From Liopterus haemorrhoidalis (lineage: Eukaryota > Arthropoda > Insecta > Coleoptera > Dytiscidae): a stretch of 64,000 bases of DNA. Location of the stretch: positions 61,513,379-61,577,378 of the forward strand of contig OZ020615.1 of assembly GCA_963971575.1 (NCBI GenBank), read 5' to 3'. Shown here in pieces: positions 55,653 to 64,000 of the stretch. The notes under the pieces were generated by a model. The model worked only from the letters and a program-made list of their open reading frames with translations, did no database searches and was not told where the DNA came from. Every line of letters starts with the position of its first letter. Within the stretch, counting starts at the first letter, position 1. Position numbers and translations under genes: made by a program.

Positions 55653-56352
55653 TCAGCTGTGACCACCACAGGACTGACCGCCATCACAAAGTACTTGTTT
55701 AATTTATGCTGCTTTATCAAAAAATGTCTCAAATAAAAGTTGCTAGTTATTGCTTTTGTAGCAATACTTTTGTTAAATAAATTTTGTAATATATCTCTGC
55801 TGTGAAATATTCGCAAAAATCTTAAAATCGACACGAGTAAACTTTCATAGTTAACTGTTGTATCCCGAAGGATAGTGAGAAGACCGAGATTCAACTAAGA
55901 CTGATTTATTTCTATTATTTTACAATATTTATACATATTTACAATTGTATGAGTTGCATTATTTGTAATTGATAATTGAGAATGCGTAGTGTGCATTTAT
56001 TGAGGAAATGTCGCAATATAGAGCTCATTGTCACATAAGGAATGTGCTAAGGCAAGCTGAAAAGGTACAATGAACTACAATTGCAACATAACCGATTTTT
56101 ATCAAAAGTTGATCAACTAGTGCAATTGATGGCAGAAGCTTAAATATGAAGATTCGTAAAAATCTTTTTAGCCGAATTTGCCCTGCACGTGCACACGGAC
56201 CGACAGACAGACAGACAGACCGACAGACATCATGCTAAAAATAGTCAAAACGTTATGTAGGGACCTCTATTTGTGGAGATTCATTGAAATCTCGAAATGT
56301 CAAAATCGGTATGATCACAATACCTCCCTTATATGTTGGAGGTCGGTAAAAA
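55653..56352 (+). repeat. Dispersed repeat family A, copy A3 (short form) with solo LTR
   Basis: Starts tcagctgtgaccaccacagg, ends ggaggtcggtaaaaa. Like A4, it lacks about 100 bases present in A1 and A2 after tacttgt. A 233-bp LTR interrupts it at 55856. Confidence 0.85.
55856..56088. mobile_element. Solo LTR
   Basis: The element is 233 bp, beginning tgttgtatcc and ending attgcaaca (TG...CA, 5-bp inverted tips tgttg/caaca). A perfect 4-bp duplication, taac, lies at 55852-55855 and 56089-56092, as is usual for insect Gypsy/Ty3 elements. No internal retroelement sequence is adjacent, so it arose by recombination between two LTRs. An aataaa signal lies on the minus strand near 55905, hinting at minus orientation. 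Confidence 0.85.
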
Positions 56353-56620
56353 ATCTTATAGCACCACTCATGTGTCTCTCTGTGTGTACGGTAGAAATTT
56401 TAAACGGCTGAAAATAGAAAGTTGAAATTTGGCATGCTTATACAACTCTTTGGCTCACATATAGGAATAATACTAAGAGTTAAAAAACACAACACAAGAT
56501 AAATATACAAATATGTTATTTAATGAAAATATAGATGTTTTTTTTAAATCTTGATTGGGATATCAAATAAAACATCTTAATGCGTGGATAAACAAGCATA
56601 TTTTTATTATTGAAAAATCT
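56353..56620 (-). repeat. Dispersed repeat family B, copy 3
   Basis: The complement shares the catatgtgagccaaagagtt, gcatgccaaatttcaac and cagccgttt order of copies 1 and 2. Confidence 0.7.
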
Positions 56621-57299
56621 TTTTTTATGTTTTTTTTTTTTTTAGCCTAAAACATCCGCTGCTATCCCTCCCAGATGGTTTGCTCTAAAGGTCTGAAGAA
56701 AATGTAAATTACTAAATTATGGCTAATAATGTTATGGATTTTTATATTTATAGCTGAGATAGTGTGTGTATTTTTTTGAAATTAAAAAGATAAAAAAAAT
56801 ATTTTTTTAACAGTTACTCACACCATACCACATACACTGCACTCAACACTGTAGAGTGTAGTGTGGAGTGTTCAGTTATATTATTATACTATTATACGCT
56901 GTGATTCAATCTATTTTTTGAATTATTTTAGATTTTTGGTTTTGTTATCAGAGAGGAATAAATCATCTTATAATTTGATTATAATAAATCATTGTTATTT
57001 GTGAGAAATAAGTTTCTGAAATTGAAGCACTTATCAATATATTTCTTATTGATTTAATAAAGACTTGAATACGAAGCAAATGCAGAAAAAACGCTGGGAT
57101 CTTTTAATTTAATTTTATTGTGACTAAATTTTCGCAATTTATTTGTTTTATATTTTGTTTATTATTATTATTATTTTTTTAAAATAAATAAATGGAAGCT
57201 CTTAGTACTCAAATAACGAATGAAAATGATTATCAAAAAACTGTTGATTTTGATGTGATTATAGAACAAATATTCTTAGTTTGGCTTCTTACACTTTTT
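56621..57299. other. AT-rich, nothing recognised
   Basis: Contains short cact/gtgt inverted words at 56818-56876. No coding. Confidence 0.3.
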
Positions 57300-57545
57300 T
57301 AATATGGTCGAGCTCGTTAAATTACGCAGTTCTGACTAGTAAAAACAGTCTGAATTGTGATGTAGCTGGTTCAAGTACCCATTGGTGATATTATTCGGGC
57401 GAGAATAATATGTTTACATTATTCCCATTTTCACAATCATTCGCCCCTCATCCAGGTGTAGGAGCTCGCCCCCGGCATCGGCGATTAGCCTCGTTGCAGA
57501 AATAGGCCGATGTAAAATAGTTAAAAAAAAAAAAAACTTTTTGAA
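57300..57545 (-). repeat. Dispersed repeat family E, copy 2
   Basis: Complement of 10830-11050, including gtaaaaacagtctgaattgt, attattcgggcgagaataat and gcaga-aataggccgatgtaaa, ending at an A run (57524). Confidence 0.8.
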
Positions 57546-58193
57546 TACCTACAAAACTCTGAAATATGTGTAAATTCACACTTTTTTGATTAAACCTTGT
57601 ATATTGCTAACTGTAATAATTAAAGAATTATTCGAAAAGATCTTAAATTTTTAAATAGATTATTTTGCCCCTTTCTAATTTGTTCCGTTCGAGGCCAGTG
57701 AAATTCTTTGATAATAGTGTTCCATGGTGAATATATAATAAGTGAGTGTATATCGGGTGTTTGTGAACGGACGGCAGTGACAGGTACCAGGAAGTAGTCA
57801 CACGTATCGCGAGAGAGGTTCCGTGTCTGTCTCGCCGATAAAGATCATCCCGTATAACACATCTAGCAGCGCAGACATATCTACTAACTGACGCACGTAT
57901 ACCGTTTGTCAGGTCATCCGGTACCGGTAGGCGGTAGACGGTAGACGCTACACCGTACACCGATGCCGATGAATATGTAACAATATTACTTATTCTAAAT
58001 TAAGGTTGAAGTTAGATAGTATATGTAATGTATTATTTTAATTAAAATATTTATCTAAGTACTACATTATTTCTTTAGATGACGTTGCATATAATTATAG
58101 CAGGCATTAATTTAATTTTTTTAATTGTTGTGTTGACAATATCTGTATTGCTTATTATTTTGATGGATATTACAGTCTGACAGTTTGAGCTTA
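57546..58193. other. Compositionally distinct stretch, no assignment
   Basis: Bases 57760-57965 are clearly less AT-rich and contain ggtagacggtagacg. A 105-codon minus frame covers them. No domain recognised. Might be host single-copy DNA. Confidence 0.3.
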
Positions 58194-59345
58194 CGAGGTG
58201 TGTAAATTAAGTAACCGGACTGAATTAAAACATTTTTTATTCAAATAGAATTACAATTTAATATTGTCTCCCTCAAAATAACTTCCTTGGGAAGCCACAC
58301 AACGCTGGAGATGGTTCTTCCAATCCTCATAGCAGTGCTGGAACTCGGATACTGGAATAGATTTCAGCTGCTCGGTTACGGACGTTTGAATATTTTCGAG
58401 TATGCCAAGATGAAGTCCCTTGAGGTGATTTTTCAATCTTCGGAAGAGGAAAAAGTCACAAGGACTCAAGTCAGGCGAATAATAATAATAATAATATTTA
58501 TTTGTGTTTGAAATTTCACATTTTTACATCAATACAATTGAAAAAATATTTTATTATAATTTAAATAAAAATATATGTGTACATATCACAAGTTATTAAA
58601 ATCGTTATCCAGGAATTCTTCAAACGAATACAATGGATTTTCCTTGAAAAACGATTTTAAAGTTGAGAGGCAAGCACTTAATATTTTCTGGCAATATATT
58701 ATAAAATTTTGTGGAGTAATAATTAACCGAATATCTGGTGCAACTGAGTCTGGTGTGTGTCGGCCGTATTAAGTGTTTACCCCTTGTCTCAATCTATGGA
58801 TTTCTGTTGGCTATTGAACTTATTTTTATTTATGTGCATGTAAATCAGGCAGTGAAAAATGTACAGACACAGAAATGTCATTACTCCTAAAATGTTAAAA
58901 TATTTTCGACAGTCCTATTTATACTTTAGATCACAAATAATTCTAACAACTCGTAGCTGCAAGCGAAAAATTCGCTGGGTATGGGTAGAATGTCCCCAAG
59001 CCAGTAACGCATACGTGATATGGGATTTGAACAGCGCGTAATAAGCAGTTAATAGAACATTTCGAGACACATTGGAATTTAAGTTTCTTATGCAGTATAC
59101 CGATTTGTATAATTTCTGAGCGATCTGTCCAATATGACTTTCCCAGCTGAGATTGACGCCAATGGTAACGTCCAAGAACTTTACAGGGTCTTGGCTAATG
59201 TCATATGGTATGTCATATGGAATAAGGAGACTGAGGAGCCACAGGAATGTTTTTACTGGCCAAAAACTCGTTTATTGAAATTGCTGTGTGACAGCGCAGA
59301 TTTTTCTCATCCCCAATTCATTGGTCAAAATCTGATGAATTGGGG
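58194..59345 (-). pseudogene. Deleted DD34D mariner, split by a LINE
   Basis: 3' terminal repeat cgaggtgtgtaaattaagta beside TA (58192-58193). Minus strand: MSPCDFFLFRRLKNHLKGLH (third Asp), TEQLKSIPVSEFQHCYEDWK, CVASQGSYFEGDNIKL. Homology stops at 58483 within ggcgaata and resumes at 59223 with aataaggag, continuing FLASK-equivalent sequence and NELGMRKICA. The join between NELGMRKICA and the region after the second Asp is the same internal deletion as in the 13232 pair. The 5' end is lost at about 59345. Inactive. Confidence 0.87.
58484..59222 (-). pseudogene. 5'-truncated LINE inside mariner
   Basis: Minus strand: MDVTIGVNLSWESHIGQIAQ, KLYKSVYCIRNLNSNVSRNV, LLTAYYALFKSHITYALLAW, RIFRLQLRVVRIICDLKYK, then in other frames SRKYFNILGVMTFLCLYIFH and a final EFLDNDFNNL. 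This is the RT thumb and C-terminus of a Jockey-like LINE. The 3' end is (att)n at 58484-58500. Target overlap aata(a) on both sides is consistent with a short duplication. Confidence 0.88.
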
Positions 59346-59384
59346 ATGATTTGATTTTCTTCACGCCAAAGCAGGTCTTTTATA

Positions 59385-59535
59385 TGCACTCTTATCCGTT
59401 ATCCGGCTTACCTAGATTTAATCATACTTTCTCACCATATCATCTGCATAGTATTATGGTAACTTCTTCTTTCTCTCGTGTAATAATTTGTTTCTCAGTG
59501 ATTCGAACCACTTATTATTTGAATCCCCAATTCAT
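59385..59535 (-). pseudogene. Small LINE fragment (RNase H region)
   Basis: Matches 53986-54135 base by base with gaps (agatttaatca, ccatatcatctgcatag, gtgataatttg/gtaataatttg, cagtgattcgaacca). A short piece of the same LINE family, upstream of its RNase H core. Confidence 0.7.
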
Positions 59536-59667
59536 TCTCGCAATCGTACCAAATTCAGACAAAATTTAGTTAACCACAATATTTCCATACCTACCAACAT
59601 TCAGATGCTTCTTGCTACTTCGGAACGTTACGACACGTTGCTAATATGTTGCGCTTTTTATAGCTTG

Positions 59668-59931
59668 TCAATTGACAGAAATTAAATCCTCTAAAATACA
59701 AGGATTGCCTATGTTTGGACAGAAAAGCATGTGGCCATTGTCCTGTGCCTCTCCACATTCGTAGGACACATCCTCCTCACGGAGTATATCCCATTTCTTT
59801 AAATTAGATTTGTACCTGGAACACAAGTTCCAGAGATTAAGAGATTTCCATATCTTGTATGGCAGATGGTGTTCGAAGTTCTTCCGTAGCTTCAATCCAG
59901 ATGTTCTGGACCTTTTCTCACCATCGTTCAA
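59668..59931 (-). pseudogene. LINE C-terminal zinc-knuckle fragment
   Basis: The frame ends SNLKKWDILREEDVSYECGE, AQDNGHMLFCPNIGNPCILE, DLISVN and stop. W.....C.CGE.Q...H.L.CP is the C-terminal knuckle of Jockey/CR1-type LINEs. 87 codons, no RT attached. Confidence 0.75.
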
Positions 59932-59939
59932 CTCCGCGG

Positions 59940-60957
59940 AGGCTATGAAGTGTACTAATTTCAGGGTTTTTTCTTATGAAGCTTTTTAGGATCTATTTGT
60001 TTCTTTTCCGTCGGATGTCCGTACATAAAGTGTCTTTGCTACCAACTCTTTATATATTTATGAAATTGTTTTTAACCTTATTAAATCAGAAAATATTAAA
60101 TTATAATCGAAGACTTTACCTTTATTAAGTAATCTCTACCTTTATTACCTAGCTAATAACCAACAAATAAAACGAAAAGGGAACAATGTAATTATCTCCT
60201 TTTTCAAAAGATTATAAAAATAGCAACGATGCAGTTTGTAGTTTCCAGAACTTTAAATAAAAGTTTTTTCAAACAATTTAGCGTACTACACACTGTCTCA
60301 TATAAAAGTGATACATTTCCTGAACTGGACATTATAAATTAAATTAATTTCTACAGAGAATTACTCTCAGTAACCTTCCACATATCAAGTCTTAACACGC
60401 ATCTTGACGTTCTAATACCCTAAGACTGATCACTATTTCGATTCTTCCTTGTTAGTGGAAAGAATCAGTCTTTGTTTATAATTTAGAAAACTAAACTAAC
60501 AACATTTATTGGAAGACTGATTCGATATCTTTTTTAAAAAAACTTCCTCGTGTCAATTATATAGTAATTTAATTTAAAGTTGGTAATTTTTTGGGGGATA
60601 TTTGTAAAAGAGATGTATTGGTATTTCATTAAAAAGTTTTTAACAACGTTGACTTGCAACATTAGCAAACATTTAATCTGCGTTCATAGCTCTAAAATTA
60701 GTTGACTATACACTGTGGATTGTGGATAAATTTAATGGAAAGTTTTAACGTTTAATGACAGCGTTCACAGCTAAGAAAATTAATACGTAACGAATGTTGT
60801 GACAGCTATGTTTTTACAAACCAACTACGAAGAAATAAATGCATTTATGTGACTTTTAAATTTTAATAACAAAATTATAGCCGCAACTGCAGCAATTCTT
60901 TTTCGTTTCACGATTTCCAAAGTTTCAAAGTTGTTAGATATAAAGATAACTAAAAAA
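59940..60957. other. AT-rich non-coding stretch
   Basis: No gene or repeat recognised. Confidence 0.3.
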
Positions 60958-61032
60958 TGTGAGTCGACCGGCGTAGCGTACACATGTGCTCTGCGTTGCG
61001 AAGGCCTCGGGTTCGCATCCCGTTCAGGCATG
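60958..61032 (+). repeat. tRNA-like sequence, probable SINE head
   Basis: ggttcgcatcc (61010-61020) matches a Pol III B box at 10 of 11 bases, and ggcgtagcgta about 40 bases upstream is a plausible A box. The remainder does not fold into a good cloverleaf, so this is not a functional tRNA. It is followed by A-rich sequence and then repeat family A. Confidence 0.5.
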
Positions 61033-61326
61033 GAAAAAAAGTGAAAAAAAATAAGCTGTGGCCACCACAGGACCGACCGCCATCACAAAGTACTTGTTTA
61101 ATTTATGCTGTTTTATCAAAAAATGTCTCAAATAAAACTTGTTAGTTATTACTTTTATAGCAAGTTTTGTTAAATAAAATTTTTCGAAATATTTCTCTGT
61201 TATGAAATATTCGCAAAAATCTTAAAACCGACACAGGTAAACTCTTGTCTAATTAACCGATTTTTACCAAAAGTTGAACAAATTGCCATTGATGTCAAAA
61301 GCTTAAATATGAAGTTCCATGAAAAT

Positions 61327-62794
61327 GTATGATGATACATTATTATTATACATCGCGGTCAATAATATTGAAGAGGGTGTACAATTAATGCAGGAGGACA
61401 TAAATAGTATCTTAGAATGGCTAAATATAAATAGATTGAAACTGAATGCAAAAAAGTCCAAATGCATGATAATTAACGGGAATAAATTACAAAATGTATC
61501 TCTTTATGTTAATAACGAAGTAATTGAAAATGTAAATAGCATTAAGTATCTAGGTGTTGTCATTGATAACAAGTTAAATTTTAATGACCATGTTTTATAT
61601 GTGAGCAAAAAGATGGCAAAAAAAATTACTTTTTGAAGAGGATTAGAAATAAATTAAACTTTATTCAGGCTGTTAATTTATTTAAAACTATTATTGCTCC
61701 ACATATAGATTATTGTGCTACTATCTTATTTTTATGTAATGATACTAGTTTAATTAAATTACAGAGATTACAAAATAGAGCAATGCGTACAGTTCTTAGA
61801 GTTAGTAAAATGACAAGTGTAAAATTAATGCTAGACACACTTAACTGGCTGAGTATTAAACAAAGAATTTATTTATTAACTTTAGTTTTTATATTCAAAA
61901 TAAATCAAGGTAAAGTTCCTACTTATCTTACTGAGAATTTAAATTTTATACGTGAAATTAAGAATTATAATTTAAGAAATAAAAATCATTTTGCTACCTC
62001 TTCAATGAAAAAAGCATGTGGACAAAATTCATTATTTTACAAAGGAATTAAATTGTTTAACACCTTAGATGATAACTTAAAAGGCTGTAAAAATATTAAA
62101 TCCTTTAAAAGAGGATGCACCGAAAAGGTTAAGACTCTAATATATTAGAATATTGTAACAAAATGTTTGTAATAAGTAATAACATTTATGTTAAATAAAG
62201 ATACAGTACCTAGACAAAATATTAGAACCACTTACAAAAACAACTGTTTATTAAAAATGCCGACATATAATCATTTGCTACTTTATTTATTTCTTTAACA
62301 TATCGTGTATTTATTAAAAGATAAGCTATTTTAAACATCTTCAACTCTGTATTTTTATTCTGAGACTGATTTGCAAGAACACAAAGTACCGATTTTGTCC
62401 TGGACAGGTAACTCGCCGGATGTCAATCCTATCGAAAATGTTTGGAACCTCCTGAAAAGACTTGTTTATGATTTAAATAATACTAATAAACAAGTTAATA
62501 GATAATATTAAAAAAGTATGGCATGGCTCTCCAGAAATTGAAAATTGTATTAGGGCATGTATTGAGAGTATGCCTCCAAGAATTGCGGCAATAATAAAAG
62601 CAAAGGGGGGCAACACAAAATATTAAAAAACATTTTATAAATGTACTAAAATAATTTGAAATAATAAAATACAAAATAAAAATAAAATTGGTGTATTACT
62701 ATTTTGTTGATTTTGTGTAAAACAATGATTTTTTAAAACATCATAAGTGGTTATAATATTTTGTCTAGGTACTGTATATATTATTATTATTAAA
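61327..62794 (+). pseudogene. 5'-truncated LINE inserted in repeat A4
   Basis: Frame 1 (61319-61636): starts at a YDDTLLLYIAV block, equivalent to YADD with the Ala missing at the truncation point, then SILEWLNINRLKLNAKKSKC, SIKYLGVVIDNKLNFNDHV. A one-base shift leads to frame 2 (61633-62148): RIRNKLNFIQAVNLFKTIIA, LQRLQNRAMRTVLRVSKMTS, YNLRNKNHFATS, and a natural stop. This is the RT thumb and C-terminus of a Jockey-like LINE. The 3' (tta)n tail is at 62777-62793, beyond a Tc1 insert. Little decay, so fairly young. Confidence 0.9.
62204..62774 (+). mobile_element. Tc1-type deletion derivative
   Basis: The element is 571 bp, flanked by TA (62202-62203, 62775-62776). 31-bp inverted ends with one mismatch, beginning cagtacctagacaaaatatt. 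Bases 62360-62625 keep the transposase C-terminus: LQEHKVPILSWTGNSPDVNP, IENVWNLLKR, with the third catalytic acid as the Glu of NPIE, as in Tc1. The two aspartates and the DNA-binding domains are deleted. It sits in the LINE's 3' tail. Confidence 0.93.
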
Positions 62795-62979
62795 ATCCTT
62801 TTAGCCGAATTTGCTCTGCACGTGTACACGGACCGACAGACAGACAGACGGATGGACGGACGGACGGACAGACGGACAGACAGATAGACAGACAGTTATG
62901 TAGGGACCTCAATTCGTGGAGATCCATCGAAATCTCAAAATGTCAAAATCGGTATGATCACAATACCTCCCTTATACCC

Positions 62980-63360
62980 TTTTCACACTAGATCTTTAAG
63001 ACCAGTGAACTTAAAGTTCACCGATGTTTAAGATCGGTATGCTTTCACACTTGATGTTTAAATCTCTGGTGCTGTCATCAGCTACAGTAATATTGTCTTT
63101 AAGTTACCGTCATGAAATTACCAGTTTTGACCTGTCTGCGCAGAAGCACATTTTGAATTATTATAAACAATTAAGAATATTTCATTTCATTCTACAATAA
63201 AGGCACTACAATAAAGAATATATTACACCTGTATTAACATGTAAGTCGATACATTTTATCTCAATTATTGTAGCTCTGTATTTTATTAAACACATTTTTA
63301 AAATAAATAATTTTATTATAACAATAAGTATAAACTTCTTATAACGTCGATTTAATACAG
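62980..63360. other. AT-rich, unassigned
   Basis: ccttttcacactagatcttt to ttcacacttgatgttta holds an imperfect repeat of agatctttaaga/gatgtttaa; it may be the edge of another repeat. No coding. Confidence 0.3.
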
Positions 63361-64000
63361 CAGCGGTTCTCAAAGTGTGCTCCGCGGAGCCCTGGGGTTC
63401 CGCGAGCTACCTCAAAGGGCTCCGTGAATTATAAATTTAAATCCGCTAAAAATTAATATATATTAACAAAAAATTATAATTATTATTAATTTACATAAAG
63501 CTAATTTGTTGCTCTGAAAAGTTTAGATTTATTTAATTAATGAACTAAAAAATTTTGTAACGGTTAACTCAATATAGTGCACTCGCCTATTCGATAAAAA
63601 CAGTAAGTAAGTTCTTCAATTGTTCAATTAGTTTTTACGATTTGAGTTTTTGTTGCAACGCAAAATGCTCCGGTCCAGAAAAACTAGTTGAGTTTGACTG
63701 TTGAGATCGGACAACAATATTTTCCAAATGAAGAGAATGAAAAGCTTAAAAATTATATATGGATTAGAAACCCATTCATAGTTCAGAAAAGGCCAGAAAC
63801 ATTCACAGCTAAGGAGTACGAAATTTTTATTGACATGATTTCAGATTCCTCACTACAGGCCATATTTGAAAAACTATTTTTGCCAGAATTTTGGTGCACT
63901 TTGAGAGAAGAATATGCAGATTTATCAATGAAAGCTGTTAAAATACTTCTTCCTTTCGCTACGACTTATCTGGATTTTCTTCGTATGCTGCAACAAAAAC
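63361..64000 (+). pseudogene. hAT (ZBED5-like) element, runs off the window
   Basis: The left end cagcggttctcaaagtg then cctggggttccgcgagc is typical of hAT elements. After about 340 bp of AT-rich sequence, one open frame from about 63705 to the window end encodes QQYFPNEENEKLKNYIWIRN, PFIVQKRPETFTAKEYEIFI, DMISDSSLQAIFEKLFLPEF, WCTLREEYADLSMKAVKILL, PFATTYLDFLRMLQQK. This is the C-terminal part of a ZBED5/FAM200-like hAT transposase, up to its dimerisation region. The N-terminal zinc finger and catalytic core are missing from the left, so it is internally deleted; the right end is outside the window. Confidence 0.85.

Larger units (their letters stand above)
61052..62979 (+). repeat. Dispersed repeat family A, copy A4 (short form), split
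   Basis: The left part (61052-61326) ends in aaatatgaagttccatgaaa; the right part (62795-62979) resumes aaaatccttttagccgaat and runs through (gaca)n at 62832-62895 to acctcccttata. The 1.47 kb between is LINE plus Tc1. Lacks the same internal segment as A3. Confidence 0.87.

Overview
KIND OF SEQUENCE. This is an AT-rich stretch of nuclear DNA from an animal, most likely an insect. The evidence is the mixture of mariner (DD34D and DD41D), Tc1, pogo-like, hAT, piggyBac and Harbinger-like DNA transposons, Jockey/I/RTE-type LINE fragments, one Penelope-like element, one solo LTR, and many microsatellites and MITEs. I favour a hemipteran-like insect genome with heavy transposon load, but nothing fixes the species. 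I found no convincing host protein-coding gene, rRNA, functional tRNA or CRISPR array. Nearly every recognisable reading frame belongs to a mobile element and most are broken. LAYOUT. 0-6 kb: a DD34D mariner relic split by a hAT element that itself holds a MITE; two hAT (ZMYM-type) transposase relics; three small MITEs, two with perfect 8-bp target duplications; first copy of dispersed repeat family A. 6.9-9.5 kb: a tandem array of about 176 bp followed by an AT-rich dispersed block that recurs inverted at 47.0-48.1 kb. 10-15 kb: LINE fragments and a head-to-head pair of internally deleted mariners. 16.7-21.7 kb: LINE RNase H and RTE ends plus a degenerate mariner. 21.7-22.9 kb: a 1.2-kb element with terminal inverted repeats. 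25-27.4 kb: DD41D mariner copy 1 and a piggyBac deletion derivative with a nested MITE. 28-33 kb: repeats A and B, a degenerate mariner, an RTE-like LINE. 33.9-36.3 kb: a minus-strand LINE split by DD41D copy 2. 37.7-42 kb: mariner fragments, a 539-bp inverted-repeat element, an (AT)n-flanked hairpin, a mariner containing a hAT MITE, a LINE end. 43-46 kb: RTE end and DD41D copy 3. 47-48.6 kb: inverted dispersed block, a pogo-like MITE and a recent 229-bp tandem. 49.4-51.6 kb: LINE carrying a Penelope-like element and a palindromic MITE. 52.5-64 kb: family A copies (one with a solo LTR, one with LINE plus Tc1), mariner plus LINE nest, LINE ends, and a hAT transposase running off the window. HOW IT FITS TOGETHER. 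The window is a record of layered insertion. At least eight nests can be ordered from target duplications or interrupted homology. The youngest visible activity is the DD41D mariner: three near-identical copies, all on the plus strand with intact inverted repeats and TA flanks, each inactivated differently. Copy 2 keeps a long open frame but lacks the third catalytic aspartate. Older activity includes a DD34D mariner subfamily whose copies share the same internal deletion, so it probably moved non-autonomously. Several MITEs with unrelated ends share a short internal module, the most unexplained pattern here.
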